DNA of 64,000 bases from Ralstonia sp. TCR112. Its GTDB lineage: Bacteria > Pseudomonadota > Gammaproteobacteria > Burkholderiales > Burkholderiaceae. A program made the position numbers and the translations under genes. Below, one piece after another: positions 8,966 to 19,686 of the stretch (positions are counted from its first letter, which is position 1; each line of letters opens with the position of its first letter). The notes under the pieces were generated by a model. That model searched no databases, had not been told where the DNA came from, and worked only from the letters and a program-made list of their open reading frames with translations. The DNA lies in contig NZ_VOSS01000022.1 of the NCBI RefSeq assembly GCF_007997035.1, forward strand, positions 1 through 64,000, read 5' to 3'.

Positions 8966-10102
8966 GTGTTGCCGTCTTTCCCGCCCGCCATCCTCGCGCT
9001 TGCAGACGGCACGGTCTTTCGTGGCTATTCCATCGGTGCGGCCGGTCATACGATCGGCGAAGTGGTGTTCAACACCGCGATCACCGGCTATCAGGAAATC
9101 CTCACCGATCCGAGCTACTCGCGCCAGATCGTCACGCTCACGTACCCGCATATCGGTAACGTTGGCGTGAACCGTGAGGACGTCGAAGCTACGAAAGTCC
9201 ATGCCGCCGGCCTCATCATCAAGGATCTGCCGATCCTCGCGTCGAACTTCCGCAAGGAGCACTCGCTCTCGCATTACCTGAAGGGTGAGAAGGTCGTCGC
9301 CATTGCCGGCATCGATACCCGCAAGCTGACCCGCATCCTGCGTGAGAAGGGCGCCCAGAACGGCTGCATTCTCGCCGGCGAAGACAACGTGCAGAAGGCC
9401 ATCGACCTGGCGCGCTCGTTCCCGGGCCTGTCGGGCATGGATCTGGCCAAGGTCGTGTCCGTGACCGAACCGTACGAGTGGACCCAGACCGAATGGGCGC
9501 TGGGTCGCGGCTACGGCAAGCAGGAAGCCCCGAAGTACCACGTGGTCGCATACGACTTTGGCGTCAAGTTCAACATCCTGCGCATGCTGGCCGAGCGCGG
9601 CTGCCGCGTGACGGTGGTGCCGGCGCAAACCAGCGCAGCCGACGTGCTGGCGCATAACCCGGATGGCGTCTTCCTCTCCAATGGCCCCGGCGATCCGGAA
9701 CCGTGCGACTACGCCATCGCCGCTGCCAAGGAGTTCTTGGAGCGCCGCCTGCCGACGTTCGGCATCTGCCTGGGTCACCAGATCATGGGCCTGGCTGTCG
9801 GCGGCAAGACGCTGAAGATGAAGACCGGCCACCACGGCGCCAACCACCCGGTCAAGGATCTGCAGGACGGCCGCGTGGTCATCACCTCGCAGAACCACGG
9901 TTTTGCAGTCGATCCGGAATCGCTGCCGGCCAACGCGCGCGTGACGCACGTCTCGCTGTTCGACGGCACGCTGCAGGGCTTCGAACTGACGGATCGTCCG
10001 GCATTCTGCTTCCAGGGTCACCCGGAAGCGTCGCCCGGTCCGCACGACATCGCGTATCTGTTCGACCGCTTCACTGCGGCGATGGACGCAGCGAAGCAGT
10101 AA
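8966..10102 (+). CDS. carA: Carbamoyl-phosphate synthase small subunit
   Basis: The 378-residue glutamine amidotransferase subunit, which hydrolyses glutamine and passes ammonia through a tunnel to CarB for carbamoyl phosphate, the precursor of arginine and pyrimidines. The N-terminal half carries the small-subunit domain ([18 protein letters not shown]); the class I amidotransferase domain covers about residues 190-375 with [11 protein letters not shown], the nucleophile cysteine in [11 protein letters not shown], and the His/Glu pair in [12 protein letters not shown]. The start is GTG at 8966, preceded by AGGAG with 6-base spacing. A LysE-type gene separates it from carB. Confidence 0.97.
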   Translation: MLPSFPPAILALADGTVFRGYSIGAAGHTIGEVVFNTAITGYQEILTDPSYSRQIVTLTYPHIGNVGVNREDVEATKVHAAGLIIKDLPILASNFRKEHSLSHYLKGEKVVAIAGIDTRKLTRILREKGAQNGCILAGEDNVQKAIDLARSFPGLSGMDLAKVVSVTEPYEWTQTEWALGRGYGKQEAPKYHVVAYDFGVKFNILRMLAERGCRVTVVPAQTSAADVLAHNPDGVFLSNGPGDPEPCDYAIAAAKEFLERRLPTFGICLGHQIMGLAVGGKTLKMKTGHHGANHPVKDLQDGRVVITSQNHGFAVDPESLPANARVTHVSLFDGTLQGFELTDRPAFCFQGHPEASPGPHDIAYLFDRFTAAMDAAKQ

Positions 10103-10123
10103 AGCAATCGAGATCGCATCGCC

Positions 10124-10798
10124 ATGAACGCTTTCATGCTCGCCCACTTCGGCATCACCGAGTTCTGGACCTTCCTGCTCGGCACGATCTTCATCGTGCT
10201 GCTGCCCGGGCCGAACTCGATGTACGTGCTGTCGGTGGCGGCCCGTCGCGGTGTGCGCGCGGGCTACCAGGGCGCGTGCGGCGTGTTCCTGGGCGATGCC
10301 ATCCTGATGGTGTTGTCGGCGGCGGGCGTGGCTTCGCTGTTGAAGGCGAGTCCGGCGCTGTTCTACGTCGTGAAGTACATCGGTGCGGCGTATCTGGCTT
10401 GGATCGGCCTGCAGATGTTGCGCGGCGCGGTGCGCAACTGGCGCGCGCGCAAGGCTGGTGAGTCCGGCGCACAAGACGCGGCCCCGGCTGATGAATCGCA
10501 CCCGTTCAAGAAGGCGCTGATCATCAGCCTGCTGAACCCGAAGGCGATCCTGTTCTTCATCTCGTTCTTCATCCAGTTCGTCGATCCGCACTACGCGCTG
10601 CCGGTGGTGTCGTTTGTCGTGCTGGGGCTGGTCTGCCAGATCTGCAGCTTCCTGTACCTGACCACCATCATCTTCGTGGGCGCGCGGCTGGCCGCGGCGT
10701 TCCGCGCGCGACGACGTTTGTCTGCCGGTATGAGCAGCGGCGTCGGCGCCATGTTTATCGGCTTTTCCGCCAAGCTGGCGACGGCCACACTGAATTAA
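10124..10798 (+). CDS. LysE/RhtB-type amino-acid exporter, LeuE-like
   Basis: A 224-residue inner-membrane protein of the LysE/RhtB exporter superfamily. The signature [11 protein letters not shown] is at about residues 27-37; about six hydrophobic segments are visible, with a hydrophilic loop at 110-128 and the second conserved block [20 protein letters not shown]. LeuE-type members export leucine and related amino acids; the true substrate here is unknown. It sits inside the car operon, 21 bases after carA and 16 before carB, so it should be co-transcribed with carbamoyl-phosphate synthesis. Confidence 0.9.
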   Translation: MNAFMLAHFGITEFWTFLLGTIFIVLLPGPNSMYVLSVAARRGVRAGYQGACGVFLGDAILMVLSAAGVASLLKASPALFYVVKYIGAAYLAWIGLQMLRGAVRNWRARKAGESGAQDAAPADESHPFKKALIISLLNPKAILFFISFFIQFVDPHYALPVVSFVVLGLVCQICSFLYLTTIIFVGARLAAAFRARRRLSAGMSSGVGAMFIGFSAKLATATLN

Positions 10799-10814
10799 TC
10801 GAATCGAGCGGGTT

Positions 10815-13800
10815 ATGCCAAAACGTACAGATATCAAAACCATCCTGATCATCGGCGCGGGTCCGATCATCATCGGCCAGGCGTGTGAATTCGATTACTC
10901 CGGCGCGCAGGCTTGCAAGGCGCTCCGTGAAGAAGGTTTCAAGGTGGTCCTGGTCAACAGCAATCCGGCCACGATCATGACCGACCCCAGCACGGCCGAC
11001 GTGACCTACATCGAGCCGATCACCTGGGAAGTCGTCGAGCGCATCATCGCCAAGGAGCGCCCCGACGCGATCCTGCCGACGATGGGCGGCCAGACCGCGC
11101 TGAACTGCGCGCTGGACCTGCATCGCCACGGCGTGCTGAAGAAGTACAACGTCGAGCTGATCGGCGCGTCGCCCGAGGCCATCGACAAGGCAGAAGACCG
11201 CCAGAAGTTCAAGGACGCGATGACCAAGATTGGTCTCGGTTCGGCCAAGTCCGGCATCGCACATTCGATGGACGAGGCCGTGGCCGTGCAGTCGCAGATC
11301 GCCAAGGAAACCGGCACGAGCGGCTACCCGATCGTGATCCGTCCGTCGTTCACGCTGGGTGGCACGGGCGGCGGCATCGCCTACAACCGTGAAGAATTCG
11401 AAGAGATCTGCAAACGCGGTCTCGACCTCTCGCCGACCAACGAGCTGCTGATCGAAGAATCGCTGCTCGGCTGGAAGGAATACGAGATGGAAGTCGTGCG
11501 CGACAAGGCCGACAACTGCATCATCGTCTGCTCGATCGAGAACCTGGATCCGATGGGCATCCACACCGGTGACTCCATCACCGTGGCCCCGGCGCAGACC
11601 CTGACCGACAAGGAATACCAAATCCTGCGTAATGCCTCGCTGGCCGTGCTGCGCGAGATCGGCGTGGATACCGGCGGCTCGAACGTGCAGTTCTCGATCA
11701 ATCCGAAGGATGGCCGGATGATCGTGATCGAGATGAACCCCCGCGTGTCGCGTTCGTCGGCGCTGGCGTCGAAGGCCACCGGTTTCCCGATCGCCAAGGT
11801 CGCTGCCAAGCTGGCCGTGGGTTACACGCTGGACGAGCTGAAGAACGAAATCACCGGCGGTGCGACCCCGGCGTCGTTCGAGCCGTCGATCGACTACGTG
11901 GTCACCAAGGTGCCGCGCTTCGCGTTCGAAAAATTCCCGCAGGCCGACAGCCACCTGACCACGCAGATGAAGTCGGTCGGTGAAGTGATGGCCATGGGCC
12001 GGACCTTCCAGGAATCGTTCCAGAAGGCGCTGCGTGGCCTGGAAGTCGGCGTGGACGGTCTGGACGAAAAGTCCACCGACCGCGACGAGATCATCGAAGA
12101 GATCGGCGAAGCCGGTCCGGACCGCATCTGGTATCTGGGCGATGCATTCCGCCTGGGCCTGTCGATCGACGAGGTCTACGCCGAGACGTCCATCGACCCG
12201 TGGTTCCTCGCGCAGATCGAAGACATCGTCAAGACGGAAGCACTGGTCAAGGCACGCACGCTGGAAAGCCTGTCGGCTGCCGAGCTGCGTCTGCTCAAGC
12301 AGAAGGGTTTCTCCGACCGTCGCCTCGCCAAGCTCACCAAGACGACCGCCAAGGCCGTGCGCGAAAAGCGTATCGCCGAGAAGGTGCGCCCCGTCTACAA
12401 ACGCGTCGACACCTGCGCCGCTGAATTCGCGACCAACACGGCGTATCTGTACTCGACGTACGAAGCCGAGCATGGCGAGTGCGAAGCCGAGCCGACCGGA
12501 AACAAGAAGATCATGGTTCTGGGCGGTGGCCCGAACCGGATCGGCCAGGGTATCGAGTTCGACTACTGCTGTGTGCACGCCGCGCTGGCACTGCGCGAAG
12601 ACGGGTACGAGACCATCATGGTCAACTGCAACCCGGAAACCGTCTCGACCGACTACGACACGTCCGATCGCCTGTACTTCGAGCCTGTGACACTGGAAGA
12701 CGTGCTCGAAATCGTCGACAAGGAAAAGCCGGTTGGCGTGATCGTGCAATACGGCGGCCAGACCCCGCTGAAGCTCGCGCTGGATCTGGAGGCCAACGGC
12801 GTGCCCATCATCGGTACGTCGCCGGACATGATCGACGCGGCCGAAGACCGTGAGCGCTTCCAGAAGCTGCTGCACGAGCTGGGCCTGCGTCAGCCGCCCA
12901 ACCGCACCGCGCGTGCCGAAGACGAAGCCCTCAAGCTGGCCGAAGAAATCGGCTACCCGCTGGTGGTGCGTCCGTCGTATGTGCTGGGTGGGCGCGCGAT
13001 GGAAATCGTGCACGAGCCGCGCGACCTCGAGCGTTACATGCGCGAAGCCGTGAAGGTGTCGAACGACAGCCCCGTGCTGCTCGACCGCTTTCTGAACGAC
13101 GCCATCGAATGCGATGTGGATTGCCTCTCCGACGGCAAGCGCGTGTTCATCGGCGGCGTGATGGAGCACATCGAGCAGGCCGGCGTGCACTCGGGCGATT
13201 CGGCTTGCTCGCTGCCGCCGTATTCGCTGTCGCAGGCGACCGTCGACGAACTGAAGCGCCAGACCGCCGCGATGGCGAAGGCGCTGAACGTGGTTGGTCT
13301 GATGAACGTGCAGTTCGCCATCCAGCAGAAGGGCGGCGAAGACATCGTCTACGTGCTGGAAGTGAACCCGCGTGCCTCCCGCACGGTGCCGTACGTTTCG
13401 AAGGCGACCGGTGTCTCGTTGGCCAAGGTTGCGGCTCGCTGCATGGCAGGGCAGTCGCTGGATTCGCAGGGCGTCGAGACGGAAGTCGTGCCGGCGTACT
13501 ACAGCGTCAAGGAAGCGGTGTTCCCGTTCAACAAGTTCCCGGGCGTTGATCCGGTGCTCGGACCGGAAATGCGCTCGACCGGCGAAGTCATGGGCGTCGG
13601 CAAGACGTTTGGCGAGGCGCTCTTCAAGAGCCAGCTCGCCGCCGGTTCGCGCCTGCCCGAGAAGGGTACCGTGCTGATGACCGTCAAGGACAGCGACAAG
13701 CCGCAAGCCGTGGAAGTGGCTCGCGCGCTGCATACGCTCGGCTACCCGATCGTGGCGACGCGCGGTACCGCCTCGGCCATCGAGGCCGCTGGCATTCCGG

Positions 13801-14060
13801 TGCGGGTGGTCAACAAGGTGAAGGACGGCCGTCCGCACATTGTCGACATGATCAAGAACAGCGAGATCGCGCTCGTCTTCACGACCGTCGACGAGACACG
13901 TGCCGCGATTGCCGACTCGCGTTCCATCCGCCAGGCTGCATTGGCGCAGCGCGTGACTTACTACACAACCATCGCTGGTGCGCGCGCCGCGGTGGAAGGT
14001 CTGAAGCACATGCAGCACCTCGATGTGTATGACCTGCAGGGCCTGCACGCCACGCTGTAA
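10815..14060 (+). CDS. carB: Carbamoyl-phosphate synthase large subunit
   Basis: The 1081-residue synthetase subunit, normal length. It is a tandem duplication: two ATP-grasp halves (about residues 1-400 and 550-935), the first phosphorylating bicarbonate and the second carbamate. Repeated motifs show this, for example [19 protein letters not shown] and [18 protein letters not shown], and the paired MGGQTALN and YGGQTPLK. The C-terminal 140 residues form the MGS-like allosteric domain. The reverse strand is open for 1103 codons, an effect of high-GC codon use rather than a gene. Confidence 0.98.
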   Translation: MPKRTDIKTILIIGAGPIIIGQACEFDYSGAQACKALREEGFKVVLVNSNPATIMTDPSTADVTYIEPITWEVVERIIAKERPDAILPTMGGQTALNCALDLHRHGVLKKYNVELIGASPEAIDKAEDRQKFKDAMTKIGLGSAKSGIAHSMDEAVAVQSQIAKETGTSGYPIVIRPSFTLGGTGGGIAYNREEFEEICKRGLDLSPTNELLIEESLLGWKEYEMEVVRDKADNCIIVCSIENLDPMGIHTGDSITVAPAQTLTDKEYQILRNASLAVLREIGVDTGGSNVQFSINPKDGRMIVIEMNPRVSRSSALASKATGFPIAKVAAKLAVGYTLDELKNEITGGATPASFEPSIDYVVTKVPRFAFEKFPQADSHLTTQMKSVGEVMAMGRTFQESFQKALRGLEVGVDGLDEKSTDRDEIIEEIGEAGPDRIWYLGDAFRLGLSIDEVYAETSIDPWFLAQIEDIVKTEALVKARTLESLSAAELRLLKQKGFSDRRLAKLTKTTAKAVREKRIAEKVRPVYKRVDTCAAEFATNTAYLYSTYEAEHGECEAEPTGNKKIMVLGGGPNRIGQGIEFDYCCVHAALALREDGYETIMVNCNPETVSTDYDTSDRLYFEPVTLEDVLEIVDKEKPVGVIVQYGGQTPLKLALDLEANGVPIIGTSPDMIDAAEDRERFQKLLHELGLRQPPNRTARAEDEALKLAEEIGYPLVVRPSYVLGGRAMEIVHEPRDLERYMREAVKVSNDSPVLLDRFLNDAIECDVDCLSDGKRVFIGGVMEHIEQAGVHSGDSACSLPPYSLSQATVDELKRQTAAMAKALNVVGLMNVQFAIQQKGGEDIVYVLEVNPRASRTVPYVSKATGVSLAKVAARCMAGQSLDSQGVETEVVPAYYSVKEAVFPFNKFPGVDPVLGPEMRSTGEVMGVGKTFGEALFKSQLAAGSRLPEKGTVLMTVKDSDKPQAVEVARALHTLGYPIVATRGTASAIEAAGIPVRVVNKVKDGRPHIVDMIKNSEIALVFTTVDETRAAIADSRSIRQAALAQRVTYYTTIAGARAAVEGLKHMQHLDVYDLQGLHATL

Positions 14061-14121
14061 GCCCATCGTCAGCGCCCGCGACGCGGCATAGCGTCGCGGT
14101 GAACCGGCCGGAGAGGAGCAG

Positions 14122-14150
14122 TTGCCGCCTCCGGACGGTTCGCCTAAACT
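14122..14150 (+). promoter_or_regulatory. Sigma70 promoter for greA
   Basis: TTGCCG (14122-14127), 17 bases, TAAACT (14145-14150). Transcription would begin near 14157, about 100 bases before the greA ATG. A GCGACGC/GCGTCGC hairpin without a uracil tract (about 14078-14099) lies upstream, after carB. Confidence 0.6.
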
Positions 14151-14174
14151 AGAGCGTCCGTGTCAAAACAACGA

Positions 14175-14235
14175 CAGCCGCCGTCAGGCGGGTGTGCGCT
14201 ACGCGCCCTCCCGCTTCGCAGCGGCTGATTTTTTT
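14175..14235 (+). terminator. Terminator-like hairpin in the greA leader
   Basis: Outer stem CAGCCGC (14175-14181) pairs with GCGGCTG (14221-14227), with an inner GCGGG/CCCGC stem, followed by A and seven Ts (14229-14235). It lies between the promoter and the ATG at 14256, so most transcripts could stop here and give a leader RNA of roughly 80 bases. E. coli greA has a similar leader terminator that yields the GraL RNAs; equivalence here is inference. Confidence 0.6.
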
Positions 14236-14255
14236 GTGATTCCGAATTACTTACG

Positions 14256-14732
14256 ATGAGCACCATTCCGATTACCAAGCGCGGTGCCGAGATGCTGAAA
14301 GAGGAGCTTCAACGTCTGAAGACCAAGGAGCGTCCGGCCGTCGTCAACGCCATCGCCGAGGCGCGAGCCCAGGGCGATCTGTCCGAAAACGCCGACTATG
14401 ATGCCGCCAAGGAGCGCCAGGGCTTCATCGAAGGCCGCATCCAGGAAATCGAAGGCAAGCTGTCTGCTGCGCAGATCATCGATCCGGCTTCGCTGGACGC
14501 CGACGGTCGCGTGGTTTTTGGCGCCACCATCGATCTGGAAGATCTGGATTCGGGCAAGCCCGTCACATACCAGATCGTCGGCGATGATGAAGCCGATCTG
14601 GAAACGGGCAAGATCTCGATCAGCTCGCCGATCGCACGCGCGTTGATCGGCAAGTTCGAAGGCGATGTCGCTACCGTGGTTGCTCCCGGTGGCGAACGCG
14701 AATACGAAGTCCTGGCCGTCAAGTACCTCTAA
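14256..14732 (+). CDS. greA: Transcription elongation factor GreA
   Basis: A 158-residue GreA, normal length. It enters the secondary channel of RNA polymerase and stimulates cleavage of backtracked RNA. The N-terminal coiled coil (residues 1-75) carries the two acidic tip residues in the stretch [10 protein letters not shown], followed by the FKBP-like C-terminal globular domain with [10 protein letters not shown] and [12 protein letters not shown]. It is followed 20 bases later by the DUF4149 gene and is preceded by a terminator-like leader. Confidence 0.97.
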   Translation: MSTIPITKRGAEMLKEELQRLKTKERPAVVNAIAEARAQGDLSENADYDAAKERQGFIEGRIQEIEGKLSAAQIIDPASLDADGRVVFGATIDLEDLDSGKPVTYQIVGDDEADLETGKISISSPIARALIGKFEGDVATVVAPGGEREYEVLAVKYL

Positions 14733-14752
14733 CCAGATCCAAGGCAACCACC

Positions 14753-15220
14753 ATGCCGCAGCGCTTCTTCCAGTTGCTTGCCACGGTATGGTGCGGTTCG
14801 CTCTGGACCATCGGTTACATCGTCGCGCCGACGCTGTTTGCGATGCTAGAAGATCGCCAGTTGGCCGGCTCCATTGCCGGCCGATTGTTTCATGCGCAAG
14901 CGTGGATCGGCCTGGCGACAGGGTGTTTGCTGCTGCTGGCTGCCACGGCGCTCGTGCGCCGCGGTGAGGTCGGTTACCGGCGGCTGCGCTGGCTTGTGCT
15001 GGCGATGCTGCTATGTGTGCTGGTGGGCTATTTCGGCCTGCAGCCGTTCATGGCTTCGCTGCGCGAACAGGCCGATGCGCTTGGCGTGGCGGTGGGGGAT
15101 TCGCCTTACCGCGCACAGTTTGGCATGCTGCATGGCGTATCGAGCGTGTTCTATCTGGTGCAGAGCCTTCTGGGGGTGGCCCTGATCTGGAAGGCGGCGG
15201 GCATTCGGCAAACCGCCTGA
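14753..15220 (+). CDS. DUF4149 inner-membrane protein
   Basis: A 155-residue integral membrane protein with four hydrophobic segments at about residues 7-30, 48-65, 75-98 and 128-148. It matches the DUF4149 family by its N-terminal GSLWTIGYIVAPTLF and the conserved FG(M)LHGVSSVFYL block before the last helix. Function is not known. It lies directly after greA and ends at a bidirectional terminator, as in other Burkholderiales. Confidence 0.85.
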   Translation: MPQRFFQLLATVWCGSLWTIGYIVAPTLFAMLEDRQLAGSIAGRLFHAQAWIGLATGCLLLLAATALVRRGEVGYRRLRWLVLAMLLCVLVGYFGLQPFMASLREQADALGVAVGDSPYRAQFGMLHGVSSVFYLVQSLLGVALIWKAAGIRQTA

Positions 15221-15223
15221 GGC

Positions 15224-15256
15224 AAAAAAAGACCGGCTGAAAAGCCGGTCGTTTTC
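15224..15256. terminator. Bidirectional terminator between DUF4149 gene and yhbY
   Basis: Stem GACCGGCT (15231-15238) with AGCCGGTC (15243-15250), GAAA loop, flanked by an A7 tract on the left and GTTTTC on the right, so it can serve both converging genes. Confidence 0.85.
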
Positions 15257-15275
15257 TGTGCAGCCCCGAATTGGA

Positions 15276-15776
15276 TCAGGACAGCGCCTTCTTTTTCTGG
15301 CTGGTTTGACGCGGCTTTGCACGCTTGACGTTGCCGCCGGCCGTGACGCGTTCGTTGCCAAGGACGCTCAGCCGCACCGGCTTCGGGCGGCGCGCGCTAT
15401 TCGGGTTCGGCTTGCGCACGGTAACCGAGCGTGGACCGGCGCCCACCGTGGTCTTGCGCGGCGGCTTGAGGTCTCGCGGCTGGTTTTCCTTCAGGTACGC
15501 TGGGCCTTCGCGCCAGATCACCAGCAGCTTGCCGATGTGCTGTACGGGAGCTGCCTGCAGGCGAGCGCAGATGGTGTCATAGAGTTCGATGCGTGCTTCG
15601 CGGTCATCGCCGAAGACGCGGATCTTGATCAGCCCGTGGGCCGCCAGCGAGCGGTCGATTTCAGCCAGAACGGCCTTCGTCAGACCCTCCGCACCGATGA
15701 TGACGACCGGGTTCAACGCGTGCGCTTCGGAGCGCAGTTCCGATCGTTGGGCAGGGGTGAGGGTAAGGGCGGGCAT
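15276..15776 (-). CDS. yhbY: CRS1/YhbY-type RNA-binding protein
   Basis: A 166-residue protein. Residues 1-95 are a CRM/YhbY domain (LTPAQRSELRSEAHALNPVV, then GLTKAVLAEIDRSL and the GHIGKLLVIWR-like strand), which binds rRNA and is tied to large-subunit assembly. Residues 96-166 are a basic Pro/Arg/Lys tail that the E. coli protein lacks and that may add RNA contacts. The start at 15776 fits the family; longer frames run toward the divergent rlmE gene. The pairing with rlmE, another 50S factor, is conserved. Confidence 0.9.
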   Translation of the reverse strand: MPALTLTPAQRSELRSEAHALNPVVIIGAEGLTKAVLAEIDRSLAAHGLIKIRVFGDDREARIELYDTICARLQAAPVQHIGKLLVIWREGPAYLKENQPRDLKPPRKTTVGAGPRSVTVRKPNPNSARRPKPVRLSVLGNERVTAGGNVKRAKPRQTSQKKKALS

Positions 15777-15884
15777 AAATGAGGGCGGAATCGCGCAAAT
15801 AGACAAACGGCGCGTATTATCCGCCAAAACCAGTCCTGGCCGCCATGTTTGGCGCTACATCCGGGCGAAATTGCAACCAATTCG

Positions 15885-16550
15885 ATGGCAAAGAACAAAT
15901 TCAACCAGTCGTGGCTGCACGACCATATCAACGATCCGTACGTAAAGCTGGCGCAGCGCGAAGGCTATCGCGCACGTGCTGCTTACAAGCTCAAAGAGAT
16001 CGACGAGCAGGACAGGCTCATCAAGCCGGGTCAGGTCATCGTTGATCTGGGTGCCGCGCCCGGCAGCTGGAGCCAGTACGTACGCAACAAGCTGGCCGCC
16101 TCGCCGCGCGCCAAGGACGGCCGGATTGACGGGGCGATCGTCGCCATCGACATCCTCCCGATGGAAGCCATCGCCGACGTCACCTTCATTCAAGGTGACT
16201 TCCGCGAGGACGACGTTTTCCGGCAACTGGAAGAAATCGTGCTGGAAGCCACGGGCGGGGGCAAAGTGGACCTTGTTTTGTCCGACATGGCCCCCAATCT
16301 CTCAGGCGTGGCGTCGGCAGACGCCGCGCGCATGGAGCACATCGCCGAGCTGGCTGTCGAATTTGCCATGGCGCACCTGAAACCTGAGGGCGCGCTGCTG
16401 ATCAAATGTTTCCACGGCAGCGGCTATAGTCAGATCGTCGAGATGTTCAAGCGTCATTTCAAGATCGTGGCGCCGCGCAAGCCCAAAGCCTCCCGGGACA
16501 AATCGTCCGAGACATTCCTGTTGGGCCGCCAGCTCAAGCATCCGGGCTGA
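15885..16550 (+). CDS. rlmE: 23S rRNA 2'-O-ribose methyltransferase RlmE (FtsJ/RrmJ)
   Basis: A 221-residue FtsJ-type enzyme that methylates U2552 in the A-loop of 23S rRNA during late 50S assembly. The SAM site is [13 protein letters not shown]; the catalytic K-D-K-E set is present, with the first Lys in [12 protein letters not shown], Asp in [12 protein letters not shown], Lys in [11 protein letters not shown] and Glu in SSETFLLG. The start at 15885 gives the family N-terminus ([10 protein letters not shown]). ftsH follows 131 bases later, as in E. coli. Confidence 0.96.
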   Translation: MAKNKFNQSWLHDHINDPYVKLAQREGYRARAAYKLKEIDEQDRLIKPGQVIVDLGAAPGSWSQYVRNKLAASPRAKDGRIDGAIVAIDILPMEAIADVTFIQGDFREDDVFRQLEEIVLEATGGGKVDLVLSDMAPNLSGVASADAARMEHIAELAVEFAMAHLKPEGALLIKCFHGSGYSQIVEMFKRHFKIVAPRKPKASRDKSSETFLLGRQLKHPG

Positions 16551-16681
16551 CGGACGATACTCAGGAAGGGGCCGTCGGCTGGCACGGTGGTCCGTCGGTC
16601 TTGCGGGCAATCAACCCGCGGCGGTGTCCGTGCATTACAATGCCAAGCATCCCGTCAAGGCATTTCTAAAGGAGTCTCGCC

Positions 16682-18568
16682 TTGAATAACAACTGGTTTC
16701 AGAAGGCGGCCATCTGGCTGGTGATTGCCTTGGTGCTGTTCACCGTCTTCAAGCAGTTCGACAAGCCGCGCACCCAAGAAGGTGTGACTTACTCGCAATT
16801 CATGGACGACGCAAAGGCCGGCAAGGTCAAGCGTGTTGAAGTCCAGGGCCGTACGTTGTTGGTCACGCCCAACGAGGGCAACAAGTATTCGATCATCTCG
16901 CCGGGCGACATCTGGATGGTCGGCGACCTGATGAAGTACGGCGTGCAGGTGACCGGCAAGGCGGAAGAAGAGCAAGGTGTGCTCCTTACCGCGCTTTACT
17001 ACCTCGGCCCCACGCTGCTGATCATCGTGTTCTGGTTCTACATGATGCGGCAGATGCAGGGCGGCGGGAAAGGCGGCGCCTTCTCGTTCGGCAAGTCCCG
17101 GGCGCGGCTGATTGATGAGAACAACAACAGCGTCACGTTTGCTGACGTGGCAGGCTGTGACGAATCGAAAGAAGAAGTCGTCGAACTGGTCGACTTCCTG
17201 AAAGATCCGCAGAAATTCCAGAAGCTCGGCGGTCGTATTCCACGCGGCGTGCTGCTGGTCGGCCCTCCGGGTACCGGTAAGACGCTGCTGGCTCGCGCCA
17301 TTGCTGGCGAAGCCAAGGTGCCGTTCTTCAGCATCTCCGGTTCGGACTTCGTTGAAATGTTCGTCGGCGTGGGCGCAGCCCGCGTGCGCGACATGTTCGA
17401 GAACGCCAAGAAGCAGGCACCCTGCATCGTCTTCATCGATGAAATCGATGCAGTGGGTCGTCATCGCGGCGCTGGCATGGGCGGCGGCAACGACGAGCGC
17501 GAGCAGACTCTGAACCAGATGCTGGTGGAGATGGACGGCTTTGAGGCCAACTCGGGCGTCATCGTGATCGCGGCCACCAACCGGGCTGACGTGCTCGACA
17601 AGGCGCTGCTGCGTCCGGGCCGCTTCGATCGTCAGGTCTACGTGGGCCTGCCCGACATCCGTGGCCGCGAGCAGATTCTCAAGGTCCACATGCGGAAGGT
17701 GCCGATCGGCAACGACGTCGATGCATCGGTGCTGGCGCGTGGCACGCCGGGCTTCTCGGGCGCCGATCTGGCCAACTTGGTTAACGAAGCAGCGCTGTTT
17801 GCTGCACGCCGTAACAAGCGTGTGGTCGACATGCAGGACTTCGAAGATGCGAAGGACAAGATCTTCATGGGTCCGGAGCGCAAGTCGGCCGTGATTCGGG
17901 AAGAGGAGCGCCGCGCTACGGCGTACCACGAGTCGGGCCACGCGGTTGTCGCCAAGCTGCTGCCGAAGGCTGATCCGGTGCACAAGGTTACGATCATGCC
18001 GCGCGGCTGGGCTGGTGGTTTGACTTGGCAGCTGCCGGAGCACGACAAGCACTACGCCTACAAGGACACGATGCTCGAAGAGGTTGCGATCCTGTTCGGT
18101 GGCCGTGCCGCAGAAGAGGTATTCCTGGGCGCGATGAGCACCGGTGCCTCAAACGACTTCGAGCGTGCCACCAAGATGGCCCGCGACATGGTGACGCGCT
18201 ATGGCATGAGCGACGCGCTCGGCACCATGGTCTACGTTGATACGGAACAGGACGGCTTCTTTGGCCGCATGGCATCGAAGACGGTGTCTGAGGCAACTCA
18301 GCAGAAGGTGGATTCGGAAATTCGCCGTATCGTTGATGAACAATACGCCTTGGCGAAGGGTCTCCTCGAAGCGAATCGCGACAAGGTCGAAGCGATGACT
18401 GCGGCGCTGCTCGAGTGGGAAACCATCGACGCCGACCAAGTCAACGACATCATGGACGGCAAGCCGCCGCGCCCCCCGCGCTACGGCTCGACCGGTGGCG
18501 GTAGCACCCCTCCGGGTGGCGGTACGCCGGCTGGCGTGAGTCCGGGCAACGTGCCTGCCACGGCATGA
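16682..18568 (+). CDS. ftsH: ATP-dependent zinc metalloprotease FtsH
   Basis: A 628-residue hexameric inner-membrane AAA protease that degrades unassembled membrane proteins and short-lived regulators such as LpxC and sigma32. Two membrane segments at residues 9-24 and 103-121 flank a periplasmic domain; Walker A is GPPGTGKT at 194-201, then [10 protein letters not shown] and the SRH ([18 protein letters not shown]). The zinc motif is HESGH at 416-420. The tail is Gly/Pro rich. The start codon is TTG at 16682, supported by AAAGGAG with 7-base spacing. Confidence 0.97.
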   Translation: MNNNWFQKAAIWLVIALVLFTVFKQFDKPRTQEGVTYSQFMDDAKAGKVKRVEVQGRTLLVTPNEGNKYSIISPGDIWMVGDLMKYGVQVTGKAEEEQGVLLTALYYLGPTLLIIVFWFYMMRQMQGGGKGGAFSFGKSRARLIDENNNSVTFADVAGCDESKEEVVELVDFLKDPQKFQKLGGRIPRGVLLVGPPGTGKTLLARAIAGEAKVPFFSISGSDFVEMFVGVGAARVRDMFENAKKQAPCIVFIDEIDAVGRHRGAGMGGGNDEREQTLNQMLVEMDGFEANSGVIVIAATNRADVLDKALLRPGRFDRQVYVGLPDIRGREQILKVHMRKVPIGNDVDASVLARGTPGFSGADLANLVNEAALFAARRNKRVVDMQDFEDAKDKIFMGPERKSAVIREEERRATAYHESGHAVVAKLLPKADPVHKVTIMPRGWAGGLTWQLPEHDKHYAYKDTMLEEVAILFGGRAAEEVFLGAMSTGASNDFERATKMARDMVTRYGMSDALGTMVYVDTEQDGFFGRMASKTVSEATQQKVDSEIRRIVDEQYALAKGLLEANRDKVEAMTAALLEWETIDADQVNDIMDGKPPRPPRYGSTGGGSTPPGGGTPAGVSPGNVPATA

Positions 18569-18608
18569 TGATGCTTCGTTAGTTTGTCGCCTCGGGGCGG
18601 CGCGGAAG

Positions 18609-18636
18609 AGCCGGTGCAAGCGCACCGGCTTTTTTG
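18609..18636 (+). terminator. Rho-independent terminator after ftsH
   Basis: Perfect nine-pair stem AGCCGGTGC/GCACCGGCT (18609-18617 with 18622-18630), AAGC loop, then six Ts and a G. Confidence 0.9.
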
Positions 18637-18702
18637 TTGGCGCTTTCTGGCGTGCCTGGCGTAGCATTCCGGTCCTGCGCAGCATTTCCGTCTATCTATA
18701 TC

Positions 18703-19578
18703 TTGTCTGCCTCCATTCCGACCACCACACACTTCCAGTGCGGACGTTTTCTTTACGCGCGTGATCGGCGCCCGCTGGTCATGGGCATTCTTAACGTTAC
18801 GCCCGACTCGTTTTCTGATGGCGGGCAGCACGCCACCCGCGATGCGGCCTTGCGCCACGCGGAGCAATTGATCGCCGAAGGCGTCGACATGATTGACATC
18901 GGTGGCGAATCGAGCCGGCCTGGTGCCGAGCCGCTGAGCCTGCAAGCGGAATTGGACCGCGTGATGCCCATCGTCGAGGCGCTGCGTGATTGCGGCAAAC
19001 CGCTGTCGATCGATACCTACAAGCCCGAGGTGATGCGCGCCACGCTGAATGCAGGTGCCGATCTGATCAACGATATCTGGGGCTTCCGCCGCCTGGGCGC
19101 CATTGAGGCAGTGGCCAAGGGCAATGCGGGCCTGTGTGTCATGCACATGCAGCGCGATCCCGAAACGATGCAGGAAGCGCCCAGCTATGCGGATTTGATG
19201 GGCGAGGTGGAGGCTTTCCTCCGCGTGCAAACGGAGGCGCTGCTGGCCGCCGGCGTGGCGCCTGAGCGTATTTCGCTTGATCCGGGATTTGGCTTTGGCA
19301 AGACGCCGGATCACAATCTCACCATGCTCAATCGCTTGGCCGAGTTCCAGCGGATCGGTCTGCCGCTGCTGGCCGGGTTGTCGCGCAAATCGACGCTGGG
19401 CGCCGTGCTGGGCGGGAAACCGCCAGCCGAACGCGTGACGGTCAGTGTGGCGGCAGCGCTGCTGGCCGTGGAGCGGGGCGCGTTCATCGTACGGGTGCAC
19501 GACGTACAGCCGACCGTGGAAGCGATCCAACTCTGGTGGGCCATGCGTCATGAGCGCGTAAATCCCCCACTGGACTGA
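18703..19578 (+). CDS. folP: Dihydropteroate synthase
   Basis: Dihydropteroate synthase of folate synthesis, joining 6-hydroxymethyl-dihydropterin pyrophosphate to p-aminobenzoate; the target of sulfonamides. The TIM-barrel motifs are clear: MGILNVTPDSFSDGG, IDIGGESSRPGAEP, SIDTYKPEVM, LINDIWGF, DPGFGFGKTPDHN and LAGLSRKSTLG. The start is uncertain: no ATG precedes the conserved region. TTG at 18703 gives 291 residues; GTG at 18652 or TTG at 18634 would extend it, but the last lies inside the ftsH terminator. glmM follows, as in E. coli. Confidence 0.92.
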   Translation: MSASIPTTTHFQCGRFLYARDRRPLVMGILNVTPDSFSDGGQHATRDAALRHAEQLIAEGVDMIDIGGESSRPGAEPLSLQAELDRVMPIVEALRDCGKPLSIDTYKPEVMRATLNAGADLINDIWGFRRLGAIEAVAKGNAGLCVMHMQRDPETMQEAPSYADLMGEVEAFLRVQTEALLAAGVAPERISLDPGFGFGKTPDHNLTMLNRLAEFQRIGLPLLAGLSRKSTLGAVLGGKPPAERVTVSVAAALLAVERGAFIVRVHDVQPTVEAIQLWWAMRHERVNPPLD

Positions 19579-19686
19579 CAGCCGCCCCAGCCTCACGCGG
19601 CTGGGGGTCAAGCGAACAGAGGATTGCCCGGCGATGGCCGGCGCCTTACAAACAAAGAAAGAAACATTCTCCAGGAGAGACTCCCA

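Noticed and set aside
10755-14066. An open frame of 1103 codons on the strand opposite carB
   Set aside because: It mirrors carB almost exactly, is Arg/His/Ala rich with no domain, and is the usual antisense effect of high-GC third positions. The same holds for the long antisense frames opposite carA, pstC and the E1 gene.
18634-18702. Starting folP at TTG 18634
   Set aside because: That codon lies in the T-tract of the ftsH terminator, and the added residues do not match dihydropteroate synthases.
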